A stretch of DNA of 64,000 nt, taken from the NCBI GenBank assembly GCA_029974635.1, contig JARKQY010000048.1:166853-230852 (forward strand). The letters are read 5' to 3'. This DNA comes from Bacillota bacterium. Lineage in GTDB: Bacteria > Bacillota > UBA4882 > UBA8346. The translations under genes and the position numbers were made by a program. The notes below the pieces were generated by a model that saw only the letters and a program-made list of their open reading frames with translations, ran no database searches and was not told where the DNA came from. Shown in pieces: positions 42,065 through 52,407 of the stretch. The stretch's first letter is position 1; each line of letters starts with the position of its first letter.

Positions 42065-42153
42065 CTATTGAACCCCCTGTTTCAAATTATCGAAAGTTAT
42101 GTATTTCCGGGTAACATGAACCTTTCAGTGACGAATGAATAACATTATTAAGT

Positions 42154-42756
42154 CTAACTCTTGGGCACGGCAACTTTTACCAGCGCCGGCCGGAGTAATT
42201 TATTCTTATATTTATAACCTTTTTGCATTTCAGCGACAACCATGGGCGTTTCAACCGTTTCCGATTCCTCCTGGAATACCGCTTCATGAACCAAAGGGTC
42301 AAATGCCTGATTCACTGAATCCACCGGCTCGACTCCCTCTGATTTTAAAATTTCAATAAATTGCCGTAAGGTCAATTGGACACCTTCCTGCCAACTGCAA
42401 CTTTCATTATTTTCCGTAAAACAGCTGATAGCCCGTTCCAAACTATCAACCACCGGCAACATTTTTTTGATAATATCTTCACCGGCGCAAAGACAAACCT
42501 GTTCGTACTCCTGCCTGCTCCGCCTCCGGAAGTTGTCGAAATCGGCCTGAATCCGTAACATCCGATTATAATATTCATCTTTAGCCCGTAAAGCTTCTTG
42601 AAGTTCCTGTTCCAACTGGAGATTCCGATCCTCGGAAGCAGGGTTGCCGGTCTCGGTGACCGGTGTATCACCGGCTTGATTATCGCTGCTTATTGTTTCC
42701 ATTTGCACATCGCCGTTTTCCATGACAGCATCTGTTGAATTTTTATGTTTTGACAT
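42154..42756 (-). CDS. grpE: nucleotide exchange factor GrpE
   Basis: The roughly 200-residue protein has an acidic disordered start, a long coiled-coil helix (LEQELQEALRAKDEYYNRML) and the typical core RIQADFDNFRRRSRQEYEQV, then GVEPVDSVNQAFDPLVHEAV in the beta domain. It exchanges ADP for ATP on DnaK. The ATG at 42754-42756 follows AAGGTGAGGCGT; an in-frame GTG slightly upstream is less likely. Confidence 0.95.
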   Translation of the reverse strand: MSKHKNSTDAVMENGDVQMETISSDNQAGDTPVTETGNPASEDRNLQLEQELQEALRAKDEYYNRMLRIQADFDNFRRRSRQEYEQVCLCAGEDIIKKMLPVVDSLERAISCFTENNESCSWQEGVQLTLRQFIEILKSEGVEPVDSVNQAFDPLVHEAVFQEESETVETPMVVAEMQKGYKYKNKLLRPALVKVAVPKS

Positions 42757-42787
42757 ACGCCTCACCTTATGAATTATATTTAGAAAG

Positions 42788-44323
42788 TTAATGCCGTTCC
42801 AATTCTTTCATCTTAATGACGGTGTTTATCCTTAGTATGGCTTCCGCAACCTCTCCGGCGGATTTAATGGCAAAATATTTAACATAATAAGGATCCCAAA
42901 TCCCGGATTCGGTTAAATCTTCAATATTGCCGGTATCGCAATTCACTCCGATGGAATATAAGCCGCGCTCGGTTAAGGAGGTCATGGCTTCCGCCACTTT
43001 TTCCAGCGGATTAAACCCGGCATTCGCGCAAATTAAAGCTATGGGCCGTTTAAGGGCCTCAATAACACATTCATAACCATAGCTGGTCATACCTTTTAGT
43101 TGCAATTGGCTTAATTGATACGCGATTCCAAGTTCCACGCTTCCGCCTCCAGCTACAACCCCGCCGCGCCAAGCGGCTTGAACCGCAGATGCGGCATCCC
43201 TCGCAATCCGTTCTCTCTCTTCCACCACCTCTTTTGTTTGCGCGCCAATTAATATAGTAACATATTTTACATCATTTTTACCAAGAATTTTTATATGTTT
43301 AAGCCTTTCATCCACTTCAATACAGGCAACCTCACCCGTTGCCTGTTCCAATTCCAAGGCCGATTTAAGCAGACTGCCCCTTTTAATGGGCCGCGCCCCG
43401 GTCATTTCAGCAAGACGCATCCATTCCCGCCTGGCTACCCCCTGTACCCCCAAAATTCCTAAATCCGTTAACTGTTCCTCCGCAGTATCCGAGATCGCCC
43501 GGTCAGTAAAAACCGCGGCAACTCCAAGTTTTGATAGTTTGCAGATACTATCCTTCAAAACCTGTTCGTTACACAGCTTTTGGTTAAAGCCAGCCTCGGT
43601 GCCCAGTGATTCGCTGTCAACGGGTATGGGTTCAAGGGAATCATCGATGATTAAAATTTTAGCGGAACCAAACTTCCGGGGCATCATTATGTTTAACGGT
43701 TCTCTGTTAATTACAGTTCCCCGAATAATAGCACTTTCCACTCCATCCAAAGCGGAAACCTGAGCCGCCAATTGAAATCCCGGTTCTTTAAGTTTCTCCT
43801 CCGCAAGAATCCGGGCCGCTTCAATCACTAATTTAGCGATTTGAAGGTTCTCACGCCCGGCAATATAAGCAATTCTCTCTAAAATTGGACTTTTTAAATC
43901 ATTCACCGTAATTGCCTGAGTGGTTAACAACTCTAAAGTTCGTTGAATTCCGATGCGAATACCCTCAATAACCTTGGTTACCGGTACTCCTTTTACAATC
44001 TGCTCCACCCCGGCGGATATCATTGCGCCGGCAATGACCGTTGCGGTTGTAGTTCCATCTCCAACCGATTCTTCCTGCTGCTCTGCGGCGCTTATCAATA
44101 TTCTGGCGGCCGGATGGTTGATATCCATGGATTTCAATATGGTAACACCGTCATTGGTTATAATCACACTGCCGGATTCATCAATCAACATGCAATCCAA
44201 GCCCTTGGGACCCAAAGTTCCCTCAATTGCTTCCCCAACTGCTTTAATAGCGCCTACATTACTGATTAAAGCGGCTAAGCGCTGGCTGACTTCCGCCGTT
44301 TCAATTGCTTCGGTTATTGACAT
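42788..44323 (-). CDS. group III (archaeal-like) chaperonin
   Basis: This HSP60-fold protein of 511 residues is not GroEL. Its opening AIKAVGEAIEGTLGPKGLDC, the NDGVTILKSMDINHPAARIL motif and VGDGTTTATVIAGAMI, together with WRGGVVAGGGSVELGIAYQL and a variable domain without GroEL-type GGM tail, resemble the thermosome/CCT lineage. Archaeal-like chaperonins of this kind (group III) are known in some anaerobic Firmicutes such as Carboxydothermus, within the hrcA-dnaK operon, and fold proteins without a GroES lid. The start at 44321-44323 is behind AAGGAGTAT; a longer reading overlaps hrcA. Confidence 0.88.
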   Translation of the reverse strand: MSITEAIETAEVSQRLAALISNVGAIKAVGEAIEGTLGPKGLDCMLIDESGSVIITNDGVTILKSMDINHPAARILISAAEQQEESVGDGTTTATVIAGAMISAGVEQIVKGVPVTKVIEGIRIGIQRTLELLTTQAITVNDLKSPILERIAYIAGRENLQIAKLVIEAARILAEEKLKEPGFQLAAQVSALDGVESAIIRGTVINREPLNIMMPRKFGSAKILIIDDSLEPIPVDSESLGTEAGFNQKLCNEQVLKDSICKLSKLGVAAVFTDRAISDTAEEQLTDLGILGVQGVARREWMRLAEMTGARPIKRGSLLKSALELEQATGEVACIEVDERLKHIKILGKNDVKYVTILIGAQTKEVVEERERIARDAASAVQAAWRGGVVAGGGSVELGIAYQLSQLQLKGMTSYGYECVIEALKRPIALICANAGFNPLEKVAEAMTSLTERGLYSIGVNCDTGNIEDLTESGIWDPYYVKYFAIKSAGEVAEAILRINTVIKMKELERH

Positions 44324-44363
44324 ATACTCCTTACCACTTCTTATCTTTTCATTGATGAACGAC

Positions 44364-45419
44364 TTATAATTTGCCCCGTTTGCTGATTTGGGATAATAAC
44401 TCACTGAGCACAGAGGCCGTACCTTCTACAATCGGCAAAACTTTGGCATAATCCATCCGGGTCGGGCCCAAAACTCCAATGACGCCTACCGCTCTCCCCG
44501 CGATTTCGTAACTGGCAGTAACTACACTGCAATCCTGAATAACTTGATCCTCATTTTCATGGCCAATCTTAACCTTCGATTTCGCGATAACATCTTTATA
44601 AAGTAATTTGTAGAGACGGTTCTCTTCTTCCAATACTCCCATCAAAGGTTTGAGTTTCTGCAGGTCCAAGAATTCTTGTTGTTCCAATATTTTAGCAGTT
44701 CCTTCGATATAAACACGCTCACCATTTTTATTACGATCCGATAACGATTTGATTAACACCTTAATGGCCTCATTAAAAAGCTGATCATGGAAGACCAACT
44801 CGGAGTTGAGATCCATAAAATGATTCAACTGCAAATCACGAACCGATAAATCCCGCAGTCGCTGATTTAGTAAAACGGATAAGCGATCCAACTCATCTGA
44901 AGAGATCTCCTGTTGGAGCTCGATCATCTTATTTTCCACAAAACCGGTATCCGTTACGATCACTACTAGAATCGTACTCTTAGATAGTTTAACCAGTTGA
45001 ATGTGTTTAAATATAGCGGTTTGGAGTTGGGGACTCAACACCAATCCCGGATACTGGGTCATCTGAACTAGAATTTTCGATGTTTGATGAATCAATGATT
45101 CAATTTCTTCGTGATACTGATCGAGTTCGCCGTAAATAACCTCTAACTCTTTTTCTGATAATGATTTTCGGGCCATTAAAGCATCCACGTAGTATCGGTA
45201 CCCGCGTTCGGATGGAACTCTTCCCGCCGAAGTATGCGGCTGTTCCAAAAAGCCGCTTTCCTCCAAGTCAGCCATTTCGTTCCGGATTGTCGCGGGTGAT
45301 AGCCCCAAGTCATATCTTCGGGCGATGGTCCGGGAACCTACCGGTTCACCCGATGCAATATAATCATCGGTTACTACCTTTAGTATTTGTTTTTTACGGT
45401 CATCTAATTTGGAGGCCAA
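44364..45419 (-). CDS. hrcA: heat-inducible transcription repressor HrcA
   Basis: The 351-residue repressor has the N-terminal winged helix (DYIASGEPVGSRTIARRYDL, SPATIRNEMADLEESGFLEQ, PHTSAGRVPSERGYRYYVD) and a GAF-like C-terminal domain ending GVIGVLGPTRMDYAKVLPIV. It binds CIRCE and needs a chaperonin for activity in the known cases (GroEL); here the group III chaperonin is encoded directly behind it. The start is a TTG at 45417-45419 behind AAAGAGGTG. Autoregulation through the CIRCE site at 45456-45482 is expected. Confidence 0.97.
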   Translation of the reverse strand: MASKLDDRKKQILKVVTDDYIASGEPVGSRTIARRYDLGLSPATIRNEMADLEESGFLEQPHTSAGRVPSERGYRYYVDALMARKSLSEKELEVIYGELDQYHEEIESLIHQTSKILVQMTQYPGLVLSPQLQTAIFKHIQLVKLSKSTILVVIVTDTGFVENKMIELQQEISSDELDRLSVLLNQRLRDLSVRDLQLNHFMDLNSELVFHDQLFNEAIKVLIKSLSDRNKNGERVYIEGTAKILEQQEFLDLQKLKPLMGVLEEENRLYKLLYKDVIAKSKVKIGHENEDQVIQDCSVVTASYEIAGRAVGVIGVLGPTRMDYAKVLPIVEGTASVLSELLSQISKRGKL

Positions 45420-45455
45420 TTTAAAAGCACCTCTTTTTTATTGCTTTATTTTTTG

Positions 45456-45482
45456 TTAGCACTCTATCTCAGAGAGTGCTAA
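45456..45482. promoter_or_regulatory. CIRCE operator
   Basis: TTAGCACTC-N9-GAGTGCTAA is the exact consensus of the HrcA operator, located between the promoter and the hrcA start. It places the whole hrcA-chaperonin-grpE-dnaK-dnaJ operon under HrcA control. Confidence 0.98.
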
Positions 45483-45491
45483 CATAATACC

Positions 45492-45520
45492 AACATATCA
45501 CTGCTCTTTTCGTTTGTCAA
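45492..45520 (-). promoter_or_regulatory. sigma-A promoter of the heat-shock operon
   Basis: On the minus strand TTGACA (45515-45520) and TATGTT (45492-45497) are 17 bp apart. CIRCE begins about 9 bp after the -10, so it covers the start site. Confidence 0.85.
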
Positions 45521-45635
45521 GAGGTGATCTTTATCAGAAAAATTACAATTTAAGCCGGTATTCTTAAATTAATCAAGTTTATCAGCAATAAACCTTTGAT
45601 TATTTTATGTTTGGAGCTGTCATCTTAACAAATAT

Positions 45636-47789
45636 TTAAGGAGCGTTTACTTTAAATTTTTCCACCAATGCAACCAAACTCTCAGCCAATGCCCGCAATT
45701 CTTCGGCGGAAATCCTAACCTGATTTGCAATAGCGGTCTGTTCCTGGGAAGATGCTGTTACCTGTTCCGCAGAAGCGGCCGTTTCCTGAGAAACCGCGCT
45801 AATATTCATAATTGATTGCAGTGTTTGATCTTTAAAGGAATTCACCTTTTGGATGAGATGGCTCATTTCCGTCATTTTTGAAATTACTTCATCCATTGAA
45901 CGGACAATCTCTTCAAAGGCATTTTCAGCTAGTTGAACCGCTTCAGCTTGCTCCTCTACGATTAAATGAGCCCGATCAGCGTTTTTAGCTGAAGAACCGC
46001 TTTTCGACCGGATAACCTGCAATAAATCCTCAATTGCTTGCGCGGCATGCTGGGATTGAGCCGCCAGTTTATTGACTTCTTTAGCGACAACTGCAAAACC
46101 GCGGCCGGCTTCTCCGGCTCGAGCCGCTTCGATAGCGGCATTAAGCGCTAATAAATTAGTCTTTTCGGCAATGTCCGCGATGATATCGGTAATATTTCCG
46201 ATTTCAACCGCGCTGGTATTCAAATCTTCGATATCTTTAATAACCGTATAGGTGATATTGGTAGATTCCTTTGCTTTATTGATTAAGTTGGTGATAGTTT
46301 CCTTGGATCTACTGCTTAATTCCTTGGTGGTGTCGGTAATGATTTCCACACCGGCGGCTTTTGTCACCACCTCTTCAATGTTCTCAGCCAGTTCGCCCAT
46401 TTTACGGGCCGCTTGATCTGCCTCATTGGTTTGCTCAATGGTTCCCTTGCTGATTTCAGCCATGGCCGAAGCAACATTTTCCGCTGTTTTAGCCGATTGT
46501 ACCGAACCATCCTCCAACAAAGCCATTTGTTCCATGGTCCTGGTAGCGACTGTCTGGGTGTCAATAACCAATTGACTAATTCTATCAAACATATGATTAA
46601 AACCTTCCCCAAGACGCTCAAACTCATCCCGGGTCGAAATACTGACCCTGGTGGAAAAATCCCCGTCTTCAGCTTGTTTCATGGCAGTCATCATGGTTTG
46701 AATCGGAACCGACATCTGATTGGAAACGCGAATAACGGCATAAATCCCCAACCCGAGAAAGATCAAACCGGTAATATAGATTAAAATACTTATCAAGCGA
46801 ACGCCTTGGAATAAAGTATCCGTTGCTTCTATATTCACTAAATACCAATCAAGGGTTTCCAACTTCTGATAACTAATTAAAACTGCCTGATTGTCCATTG
46901 CTCCCAATTCAAAATTGACCGCTTTTTTGCCGCTCAATAATCCTTCCAATTTCTTGGCTTTCATCCCTGTTTGAAAGATATTTTTCCCGATTGAATTTTT
47001 AAGGGGTGCTGAAAGGGTCTGCCCTTGCTTATCGATAAGGATATATCTATTGTTAATTTCTTTTTGGTTCTGAGCCGGATTAACCAAATCATAAAGTGCT
47101 TCCTCACTTATTACTGTCAATAGAACCCCTATTTTTTTGCCTTCGCCGTTTTTAACAACATTAGCGATAACTAAATCCTTAATATTTTCTCCGATTGCAG
47201 TGGCAGAACCCCAATATAATTCATCTATGCTCTGCAATAGCTTAGCTTCCCTCAACTGATCAACCGAAAAAACCGGCGTTGCCTCTCCTGATACGACATC
47301 AGCTTTGTTGGCGCCGCTATTCGTCAAAAAAATGATATGTTTTACAGTTTTATCTTGCGACAGATATTTTTGGAAGAAACCATCAATTTTTGAAGTTTGA
47401 TCCGTAATGGCCTGGCTGTCTTCAAAAATTACCAACTCCATCAGTGCTTGGCGGAGATCTTGATCCGTCGTCAATTGCAAATTGGCATTCCGGTACTCTT
47501 TTAGCTTTAAGTCCAAATGATTGACGGACTGGGCTGTTTTTTGCACCGAAAAATAACCGACTTTATTGATTATTGCACTCCGGGTACCGTTTGACGATAT
47601 GATTCCGGCAACGATACTTGGGATAATGGCGACAGCCAGGAAAATAAGCATTATTTTAGTCCGGAACGAGTTGAAAAATTTAAATAGCGAAGTAATAAAG
47701 CTTAACCTCCGGAATAAACCCTTGCCAAAGCTTGTTATTTTTCCGATTCCGCCTCTTATTTTACGAAACCAATCAAAACTTATCTTCAC
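45636..47789 (-). CDS. methyl-accepting chemotaxis protein
   Basis: The 717-residue transducer has a first membrane helix near residues 42-64, an extracellular double-Cache-like sensor domain to about residue 335, a second membrane helix ([20 protein letters not shown]), a HAMP domain and the methyl-accepting coiled coil with the conserved tip [20 protein letters not shown] and [15 protein letters not shown]. It signals to CheA/CheW. Translation starts at a GTG behind GAAGGAGCGATCGTACA. No other chemotaxis gene is near, so it is an orphan receptor; the ligand is unknown. Confidence 0.95.
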   Translation of the reverse strand: MKISFDWFRKIRGGIGKITSFGKGLFRRLSFITSLFKFFNSFRTKIMLIFLAVAIIPSIVAGIISSNGTRSAIINKVGYFSVQKTAQSVNHLDLKLKEYRNANLQLTTDQDLRQALMELVIFEDSQAITDQTSKIDGFFQKYLSQDKTVKHIIFLTNSGANKADVVSGEATPVFSVDQLREAKLLQSIDELYWGSATAIGENIKDLVIANVVKNGEGKKIGVLLTVISEEALYDLVNPAQNQKEINNRYILIDKQGQTLSAPLKNSIGKNIFQTGMKAKKLEGLLSGKKAVNFELGAMDNQAVLISYQKLETLDWYLVNIEATDTLFQGVRLISILIYITGLIFLGLGIYAVIRVSNQMSVPIQTMMTAMKQAEDGDFSTRVSISTRDEFERLGEGFNHMFDRISQLVIDTQTVATRTMEQMALLEDGSVQSAKTAENVASAMAEISKGTIEQTNEADQAARKMGELAENIEEVVTKAAGVEIITDTTKELSSRSKETITNLINKAKESTNITYTVIKDIEDLNTSAVEIGNITDIIADIAEKTNLLALNAAIEAARAGEAGRGFAVVAKEVNKLAAQSQHAAQAIEDLLQVIRSKSGSSAKNADRAHLIVEEQAEAVQLAENAFEEIVRSMDEVISKMTEMSHLIQKVNSFKDQTLQSIMNISAVSQETAASAEQVTASSQEQTAIANQVRISAEELRALAESLVALVEKFKVNAP

Positions 47790-48205
47790 TGTACGATCGC
47801 TCCTTCATAATAATCCGGTTATTCAATCCGGAATTGACGATTTAAACTTGAATCCGGCAAGTAACTTTAAAAATCAATTTCATTAAGGGGGTTAAAGCTT
47901 CCTAAAAGGGAGCCTAACTTGCCGGATCGCGGTTAAAATCAGGCGTTAAATTCCCGGATGATGACAGCACCACTCTTCTAGATTCATTTTTATTATCCAT
48001 TCCCGTTATCTTTAATATATATCGGTATTAAATGCAAGATAGTTTAAATAAAAAAAGCAAAATTAGATTTTTTCCGGTAACAGTTATATTCTATCCCGCA
48101 ATCCCTAAGTTTGCAAAGAAAAATGATGGCAGATATATATTTATCAAGGTTGACCAAATCTTTCCGTTAAGGAGAATCGTCCAAACCAAAATTTTTTCCG
48201 CTTGT
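47790..48205 (-). other. long leader of the chemotaxis receptor gene with inverted repeat
   Basis: No ORF with an SD is seen in this 416-bp gap. It contains a perfect 11-bp inverted repeat, ATCCGGCAAGT at 47852-47862 and ACTTGCCGGAT at 47917-47927, enclosing a smaller imperfect hairpin with AGCTTCC/GGGAGCCT. The arrangement could be a structured RNA leader or an operator. I do not recognise a known riboswitch class in it. Confidence 0.4.
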
Positions 48206-49348
48206 TTAGAGGTTCGCGATTAGAGTAGCAATAATCTTATTGCTGGTAAGTATTCCTTTGTATGTTAAACGGAGTGTTCCGTCGTTAATTTCTATTAAAT
48301 CGGCATTTAAAAGGGATTCCAGATCTTTTTGGGTTTTGAGAATTAAATCAACGGCATATTTATCGTAAAAACGCTGCAAATTAATGCCGGATCGCAGCCG
48401 CAAACCAAGCATAACAGCTTCAATCATCGCCGTATGCTTGTCAATACTCTCGCGCTCAGCTACCACCGAAATACCTTTCTTTAAATTTTCAATATAATCT
48501 TTGGGATCTTTAATATTGGCCCAACGCTGGCCCAGCCTGGTAGAAGCCGCTCCCGCGCCCAATCCCAAATAATCGTGCCCCAGCCAGTAGCCCAGATTAT
48601 GAACTGATTTATAACCGGTTTTTGCGTAATTGGAGATCTCATACTGCTCATAGCCGCGTTCTTGAAGGTAAACCATGGTAAATTCCATCATTTCAACAAC
48701 TTCTTCTTCCGGGGGAAGACTAACCTCTTTCAAAGAAACCTGGTGGTGCAGACGGGTTCCCGGTTCCAATTGCAGGCAATAGGCGGATATGTGCTCCGGT
48801 CCCACCTCGGTCACCGAGTGTAAGGTGTTTTGCCAATGTTCCAGCTTTTGGCCTGGCAAACCAAAAATCAGATCCACCCCGATATTTTGAAAACCGGTTT
48901 CCCGGGCTAATTCAAAGATATCATAAAACTCTTGGGCCGAATGAATCCGGCCGATTCTCCGTAGCAAATCATTCTGGGTCGCCTGTAATCCGATGCTTAA
49001 CCGGTTAAACCCTGCTTCCTGCAACTGAATCAAATCTTCAACATTAATGGTTCCCGGATTAGCCTCCAGAGTGATTTCCGCTTTCCCCGGAACCAGGAAA
49101 TGAGTGGTTACGAACTTTAAAATTTCAATCAGGGAATTCACCGGAAAATAACTGGGGGTTCCTCCGCCAAAATAGATGGATTTAATCATCTTCCCGGACT
49201 GCGGCAGGTAAAACTTGATCTCCGCTAGTAAAGCATGAATATAATCCGGCATGAGCTGGTCAAACCCGCTGAAGGAATTGAAGTCGCAATAATAACATTT
49301 GCGCTTGCAAAAAGGAAAATGAAAATACAGGGATAATTCTTTGCTCAA
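48206..49348 (-). CDS. hemW: HemW-type radical SAM heme chaperone
   Basis: The roughly 380-residue radical SAM protein has the cluster motif CKRKCYYCDFNSF (CxxxCxxC) near the start, SIYFGGGTPSYFP and ITLEANPGTI. It lacks features needed for true coproporphyrinogen oxidase and matches HemW, which inserts heme into respiratory enzymes. The lepA-hemW-hrcA neighbourhood is that of Bacillus, here with an MCP and one other gene inserted. I prefer a TTG start at 49346-49348 behind ACGGAGTGG; a TTG at 49382-49384 is also in frame. Confidence 0.92.
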   Translation of the reverse strand: MSKELSLYFHFPFCKRKCYYCDFNSFSGFDQLMPDYIHALLAEIKFYLPQSGKMIKSIYFGGGTPSYFPVNSLIEILKFVTTHFLVPGKAEITLEANPGTINVEDLIQLQEAGFNRLSIGLQATQNDLLRRIGRIHSAQEFYDIFELARETGFQNIGVDLIFGLPGQKLEHWQNTLHSVTEVGPEHISAYCLQLEPGTRLHHQVSLKEVSLPPEEEVVEMMEFTMVYLQERGYEQYEISNYAKTGYKSVHNLGYWLGHDYLGLGAGAASTRLGQRWANIKDPKDYIENLKKGISVVAERESIDKHTAMIEAVMLGLRLRSGINLQRFYDKYAVDLILKTQKDLESLLNADLIEINDGTLRLTYKGILTSNKIIATLIANL

Positions 49349-49591
49349 AGCGTACCACTCCGTTACATTATCATTTTTATCCAACCGCCATTCTTGGAGG
49401 TTGTTTGAGCTTCAATTGCCATTTCCTTTTTCAGGTTTATCCTTTGCTCTGCCAATTACATCATCTTCTCTGACAATTTTTTACAAATAATTTTAAATTA
49501 TCACTATACTACAATATGGTTGACGATTTAAAGCCAATACGTTATTGTTAATATAGAATCTTTGCATAATAAAAACGGAGATGGAATAGGA

Positions 49592-50440
49592 ATGGCTCTT
49601 TGTTTTGGTTCGAGAATCGTTGCAAACCGGCCATTAACTGATTATTTGAAAGAGGCCGTTCTTCATTTCAATGCCATTGAATTGCAGGCGGATCCCCGGT
49701 ATTTTTCACCCAATTACACCCTTACCATGAATGAAAAAAAAATTATTCGGATTTACCGGGAGCGCTACGGCTTTCAACTTACAATGCATGCCCCCTTCGA
49801 AAACATCAGGCTGGGGGCTTTGGATTTCGACGAAAGACAACTGGCCATCAACATCTTTCTCAATACAATCCGAACCTCCGCTGATTTAGATATCAACTTG
49901 ATTACATTTCACCCGTGTACCATGGAACCCAACCGGCCCGAGGTTTATGATGAAAACTGTCTATTGGAAGAAGGCAGTTTATCGATCTTGTTAACCGAAG
50001 CTAAAAAGTGCGGTGTAGCATTGCTGATGGAAAATATGCCTTTGGCTCCGGAATTCCATCCCAAAGCCAGTGATGGCTCCAGATTTCAGGAACTACTCTG
50101 GCTATTTAGGGAACCGGAATTCGGCCTTACCATCGATGTCGGCCATGCGCTGCAAGCAAATGTCCCCCTCGAATCCCTGTTAAAAATGGAACGCATCCGG
50201 AATTTTCATTTCCATGAAAATGACCGCCGGACCGACACGCATTCCGCTATTGTATCAAATCTCGACTGGTGGGAAAAGACGGTTAAAACCATCGCCAGAA
50301 AATTCCCAACCGCTGCAGCGATTCTTGAAATGAATGCCCTTGAAGACCAGATCGAAAGTGTCCAGCAATTAAACCGGAAATTAGGCCGGCCAGCCCCCAA
50401 ACCGAGCCAAAAACCAATTCCGCCGATGTTTATCGAGTAA
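49592..50440 (+). CDS. xylose isomerase-like TIM-barrel protein
   Basis: The 282-residue protein of the sugar-phosphate isomerase/epimerase (AP endonuclease 2-like) superfamily shows HAPFENIRLGALDFDERQLA, ITFHPCTM, LLMENMPLAPEFHPK with a Glu ligand, LTIDVGHALQAN and NFHFHENDRRTDTHS, giving the expected metal ligands His, Glu, Asp, His and Glu. It could be a sugar isomerase or phosphodiesterase/endonuclease IV relative; the substrate is unknown. ATG at 49592 behind CGGAGATGGAATAGGA. It is read opposite to its neighbours. Confidence 0.8.
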   Translation: MALCFGSRIVANRPLTDYLKEAVLHFNAIELQADPRYFSPNYTLTMNEKKIIRIYRERYGFQLTMHAPFENIRLGALDFDERQLAINIFLNTIRTSADLDINLITFHPCTMEPNRPEVYDENCLLEEGSLSILLTEAKKCGVALLMENMPLAPEFHPKASDGSRFQELLWLFREPEFGLTIDVGHALQANVPLESLLKMERIRNFHFHENDRRTDTHSAIVSNLDWWEKTVKTIARKFPTAAAILEMNALEDQIESVQQLNRKLGRPAPKPSQKPIPPMFIE

Positions 50441-50503
50441 ACTCGATTTACGAGTAAACTTGATTTACGAGTAAACTTGATTTGCGGGTATACTCGATAG
50501 CGA
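50431..50503. repeat. 17-bp tandem repeat between convergent genes
   Basis: About four units of the form ACTTGATTTACGAGTAA follow one another, the first overlapping the stop codon of the TIM-barrel gene. Each contains the small inverted repeat ACTCG-ATTTA-CGAGT. It fills the gap to the lepA stop and may act as a terminator. Confidence 0.75.
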
Positions 50504-50518
50504 ATAAGGCGAGCCCGT

Positions 50519-52318
50519 TTATTCTTCGATGCGCAACACTGCTAGAAAAGCCTCCTGGGGCACTTCTACCGTGCCTAATTGTTTCATTCGCTTTTTGCCT
50601 TCTTTTTGTTTTTCAAGCAATTTGCGTTTCCGGGAAATATCACCGCCGTAACACTTGGCCAAAACATCTTTCCGTAAGGCTTTGATGGTTTCCCGGGCGA
50701 TAACTTTGGTGCCGACGGTGGCCTGAACCGGTACTTCAAACATTTGACGGGGAATGATCTCCTTTAATTTTTCGGTCAACAACCGGCCGCGCTGATAAGC
50801 TTTTTCACGGTGGACAATTGCCGATAAGGCATCCACCGGTTTTTCGTTTAATAAAATGTCCAGTTTCACCAGGTCAGATTCACGGTGGCCCAAATATTCG
50901 TAATCCAACGAGGCATACCCGCGGGAACGGGACTTCAGTTTATCGAAAAAGTCCATCAGAATTTCAGATAAAGGCAGATCATAGACTAACAATACCCGAA
51001 CCGCGGTAAGGTATTCCATATTCTTAAAAACGCCGCGTTTTTCCTGGCACAGGTCCATTATGGTTCCGACAAATTCATTGGGCAAAATGATACTGGCTTT
51101 TACATATGGCTCTTCAATATAATCCAGGTAATTGGAGACCGGAAAATCAGCTGGGTTGGATATCTCATTGATCTTTCCATCCGTCAGATGGACTTTGTAA
51201 ACAACACTGGGAGCGGTGGCGATTAAATTCAAGCCATACTCCCGTTCCAGACGCTCCTGGATAATTTCCATATGCAACAACCCCAAGAAGCCACAACGAA
51301 AACCAAAACCCAGCGCGCTCGAAGTCTCAGGTTCAAAAACCAGGGAGGCATCATTGAGTTTAAGCTTCTCCAGTGCCTCCCGCAATTCCCCGTAAGCGGT
51401 ATTATCAACCGGAAACATCCCGCAATAAACCATGGGTTGCGCCGGACGGTATCCCGGCAATGCAATCAAAGCAGGATTTTCGGCAGAAGTAATGGTATCG
51501 CCAACCTGCGTGTCCGTTACATTTTTCATCGAAGCGATTACATAGCCGACTTCCCCCGCAATCAACTCGTTGGTCGGGGTCATCACCGGACGGAAGGTTC
51601 CTATCTCCGTAACTTCAAACTCCTTTTGACTGGCCATCATCCGAATTTTTTGGCCCGCGGTTATTTTTCCTTCCATAACCCGGAAATAAGCTATGACTCC
51701 CCGGTATGAGTCAAACAGGGAATCAAAAATAAGCGCCCGCAAAGGTAACCGGGCATCGCCGGCAGGAGGCTTTATCCGGTGCACGATGGCTTCCAAAATA
51801 TCTTCCGTACCCAGTCCGGTTTTGGCGCTGGCTAAAATACATTCCCCCGGATCAAGTCCGATGATCTCCTTGATCTCGTTTTTAGCCCGTTCCGGATCAG
51901 CGCTTGGCAGATCCACTTTGTTGATGACCGGAATAATATCCAGGTTATGCTCAAGGGCCAAATATAGATTGGCGATGGTTTGAGCTTCAACTCCCTGGGC
52001 GGCGTCCACCACCAGAAGAGCCCCGTCACATGCCACTAATGATCTTGAAACTTCATAGGAAAAATCTACATGTCCCGGAGTATCGATTAAATTTAACACA
52101 TATTTACTGTTATCCTTGGCTTTGTATTCCAGTCTGACGGCTTGTGCTTTGATGGTAATACCACGTTCTCGCTCCAGATCCATTGAATCCAGAACCTGAG
52201 TGGTCATTTCGCGCTCACTAATGGCTCCGGTATACTCCAAAAGACGATCGGCAAGTGTGGATTTTCCATGATCAATGTGCGCGATAATACAAAAGTTGCG
52301 AATGTTGGTTTGAATCAA
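50519..52318 (-). CDS. lepA: elongation factor 4 (LepA)
   Basis: The 599-residue translational GTPase has G1 [36 protein letters not shown] and [10 protein letters not shown], followed by domains II, III, V and the LepA-specific C-terminal domain ([19 protein letters not shown]). It acts on stalled or mistranslocated ribosomes. Start TTG at 52316-52318 behind GGAGGTTTATGA. Downstream it converges on the TIM-barrel gene. Confidence 0.98.
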   Translation of the reverse strand: MIQTNIRNFCIIAHIDHGKSTLADRLLEYTGAISEREMTTQVLDSMDLERERGITIKAQAVRLEYKAKDNSKYVLNLIDTPGHVDFSYEVSRSLVACDGALLVVDAAQGVEAQTIANLYLALEHNLDIIPVINKVDLPSADPERAKNEIKEIIGLDPGECILASAKTGLGTEDILEAIVHRIKPPAGDARLPLRALIFDSLFDSYRGVIAYFRVMEGKITAGQKIRMMASQKEFEVTEIGTFRPVMTPTNELIAGEVGYVIASMKNVTDTQVGDTITSAENPALIALPGYRPAQPMVYCGMFPVDNTAYGELREALEKLKLNDASLVFEPETSSALGFGFRCGFLGLLHMEIIQERLEREYGLNLIATAPSVVYKVHLTDGKINEISNPADFPVSNYLDYIEEPYVKASIILPNEFVGTIMDLCQEKRGVFKNMEYLTAVRVLLVYDLPLSEILMDFFDKLKSRSRGYASLDYEYLGHRESDLVKLDILLNEKPVDALSAIVHREKAYQRGRLLTEKLKEIIPRQMFEVPVQATVGTKVIARETIKALRKDVLAKCYGGDISRKRKLLEKQKEGKKRMKQLGTVEVPQEAFLAVLRIEE

Positions 52319-52341
52319 TCATAAACCTCCAAATTGATGAT

Positions 52342-52359
52342 AATCCTGTAAATCCCGTC
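52342..52359. repeat. dispersed repeat arm AATCCTGTAAATCCCGTC (copy 3)
   Basis: An exact 18-bp copy of the arm at 25293-25310, in the gap between the LysE-type gene and lepA. The opposite arm is largely decayed here (only a short match near GTCCTGATGGATT follows). Confidence 0.6.
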
Positions 52360-52407
52360 CCTAAAAACCCTTTTTTAGTTCCGGTTTCGTCCTGATGGAT
52401 TTTCTAT

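Noticed and set aside
42788..44323. GroEL annotation of the HSP60-like gene
   Set aside because: The sequence lacks the GroEL-type GGM tail and its motifs fit the thermosome-like group; no groES lies next to it.
47790..48205. Cyclic-di-GMP riboswitch ahead of the MCP gene
   Set aside because: The conserved words of class I and class II aptamers are missing; only an inverted repeat is seen.
50431..50503. CRISPR array
   Set aside because: The 17-bp units are directly adjacent without spacers and no cas genes are present.
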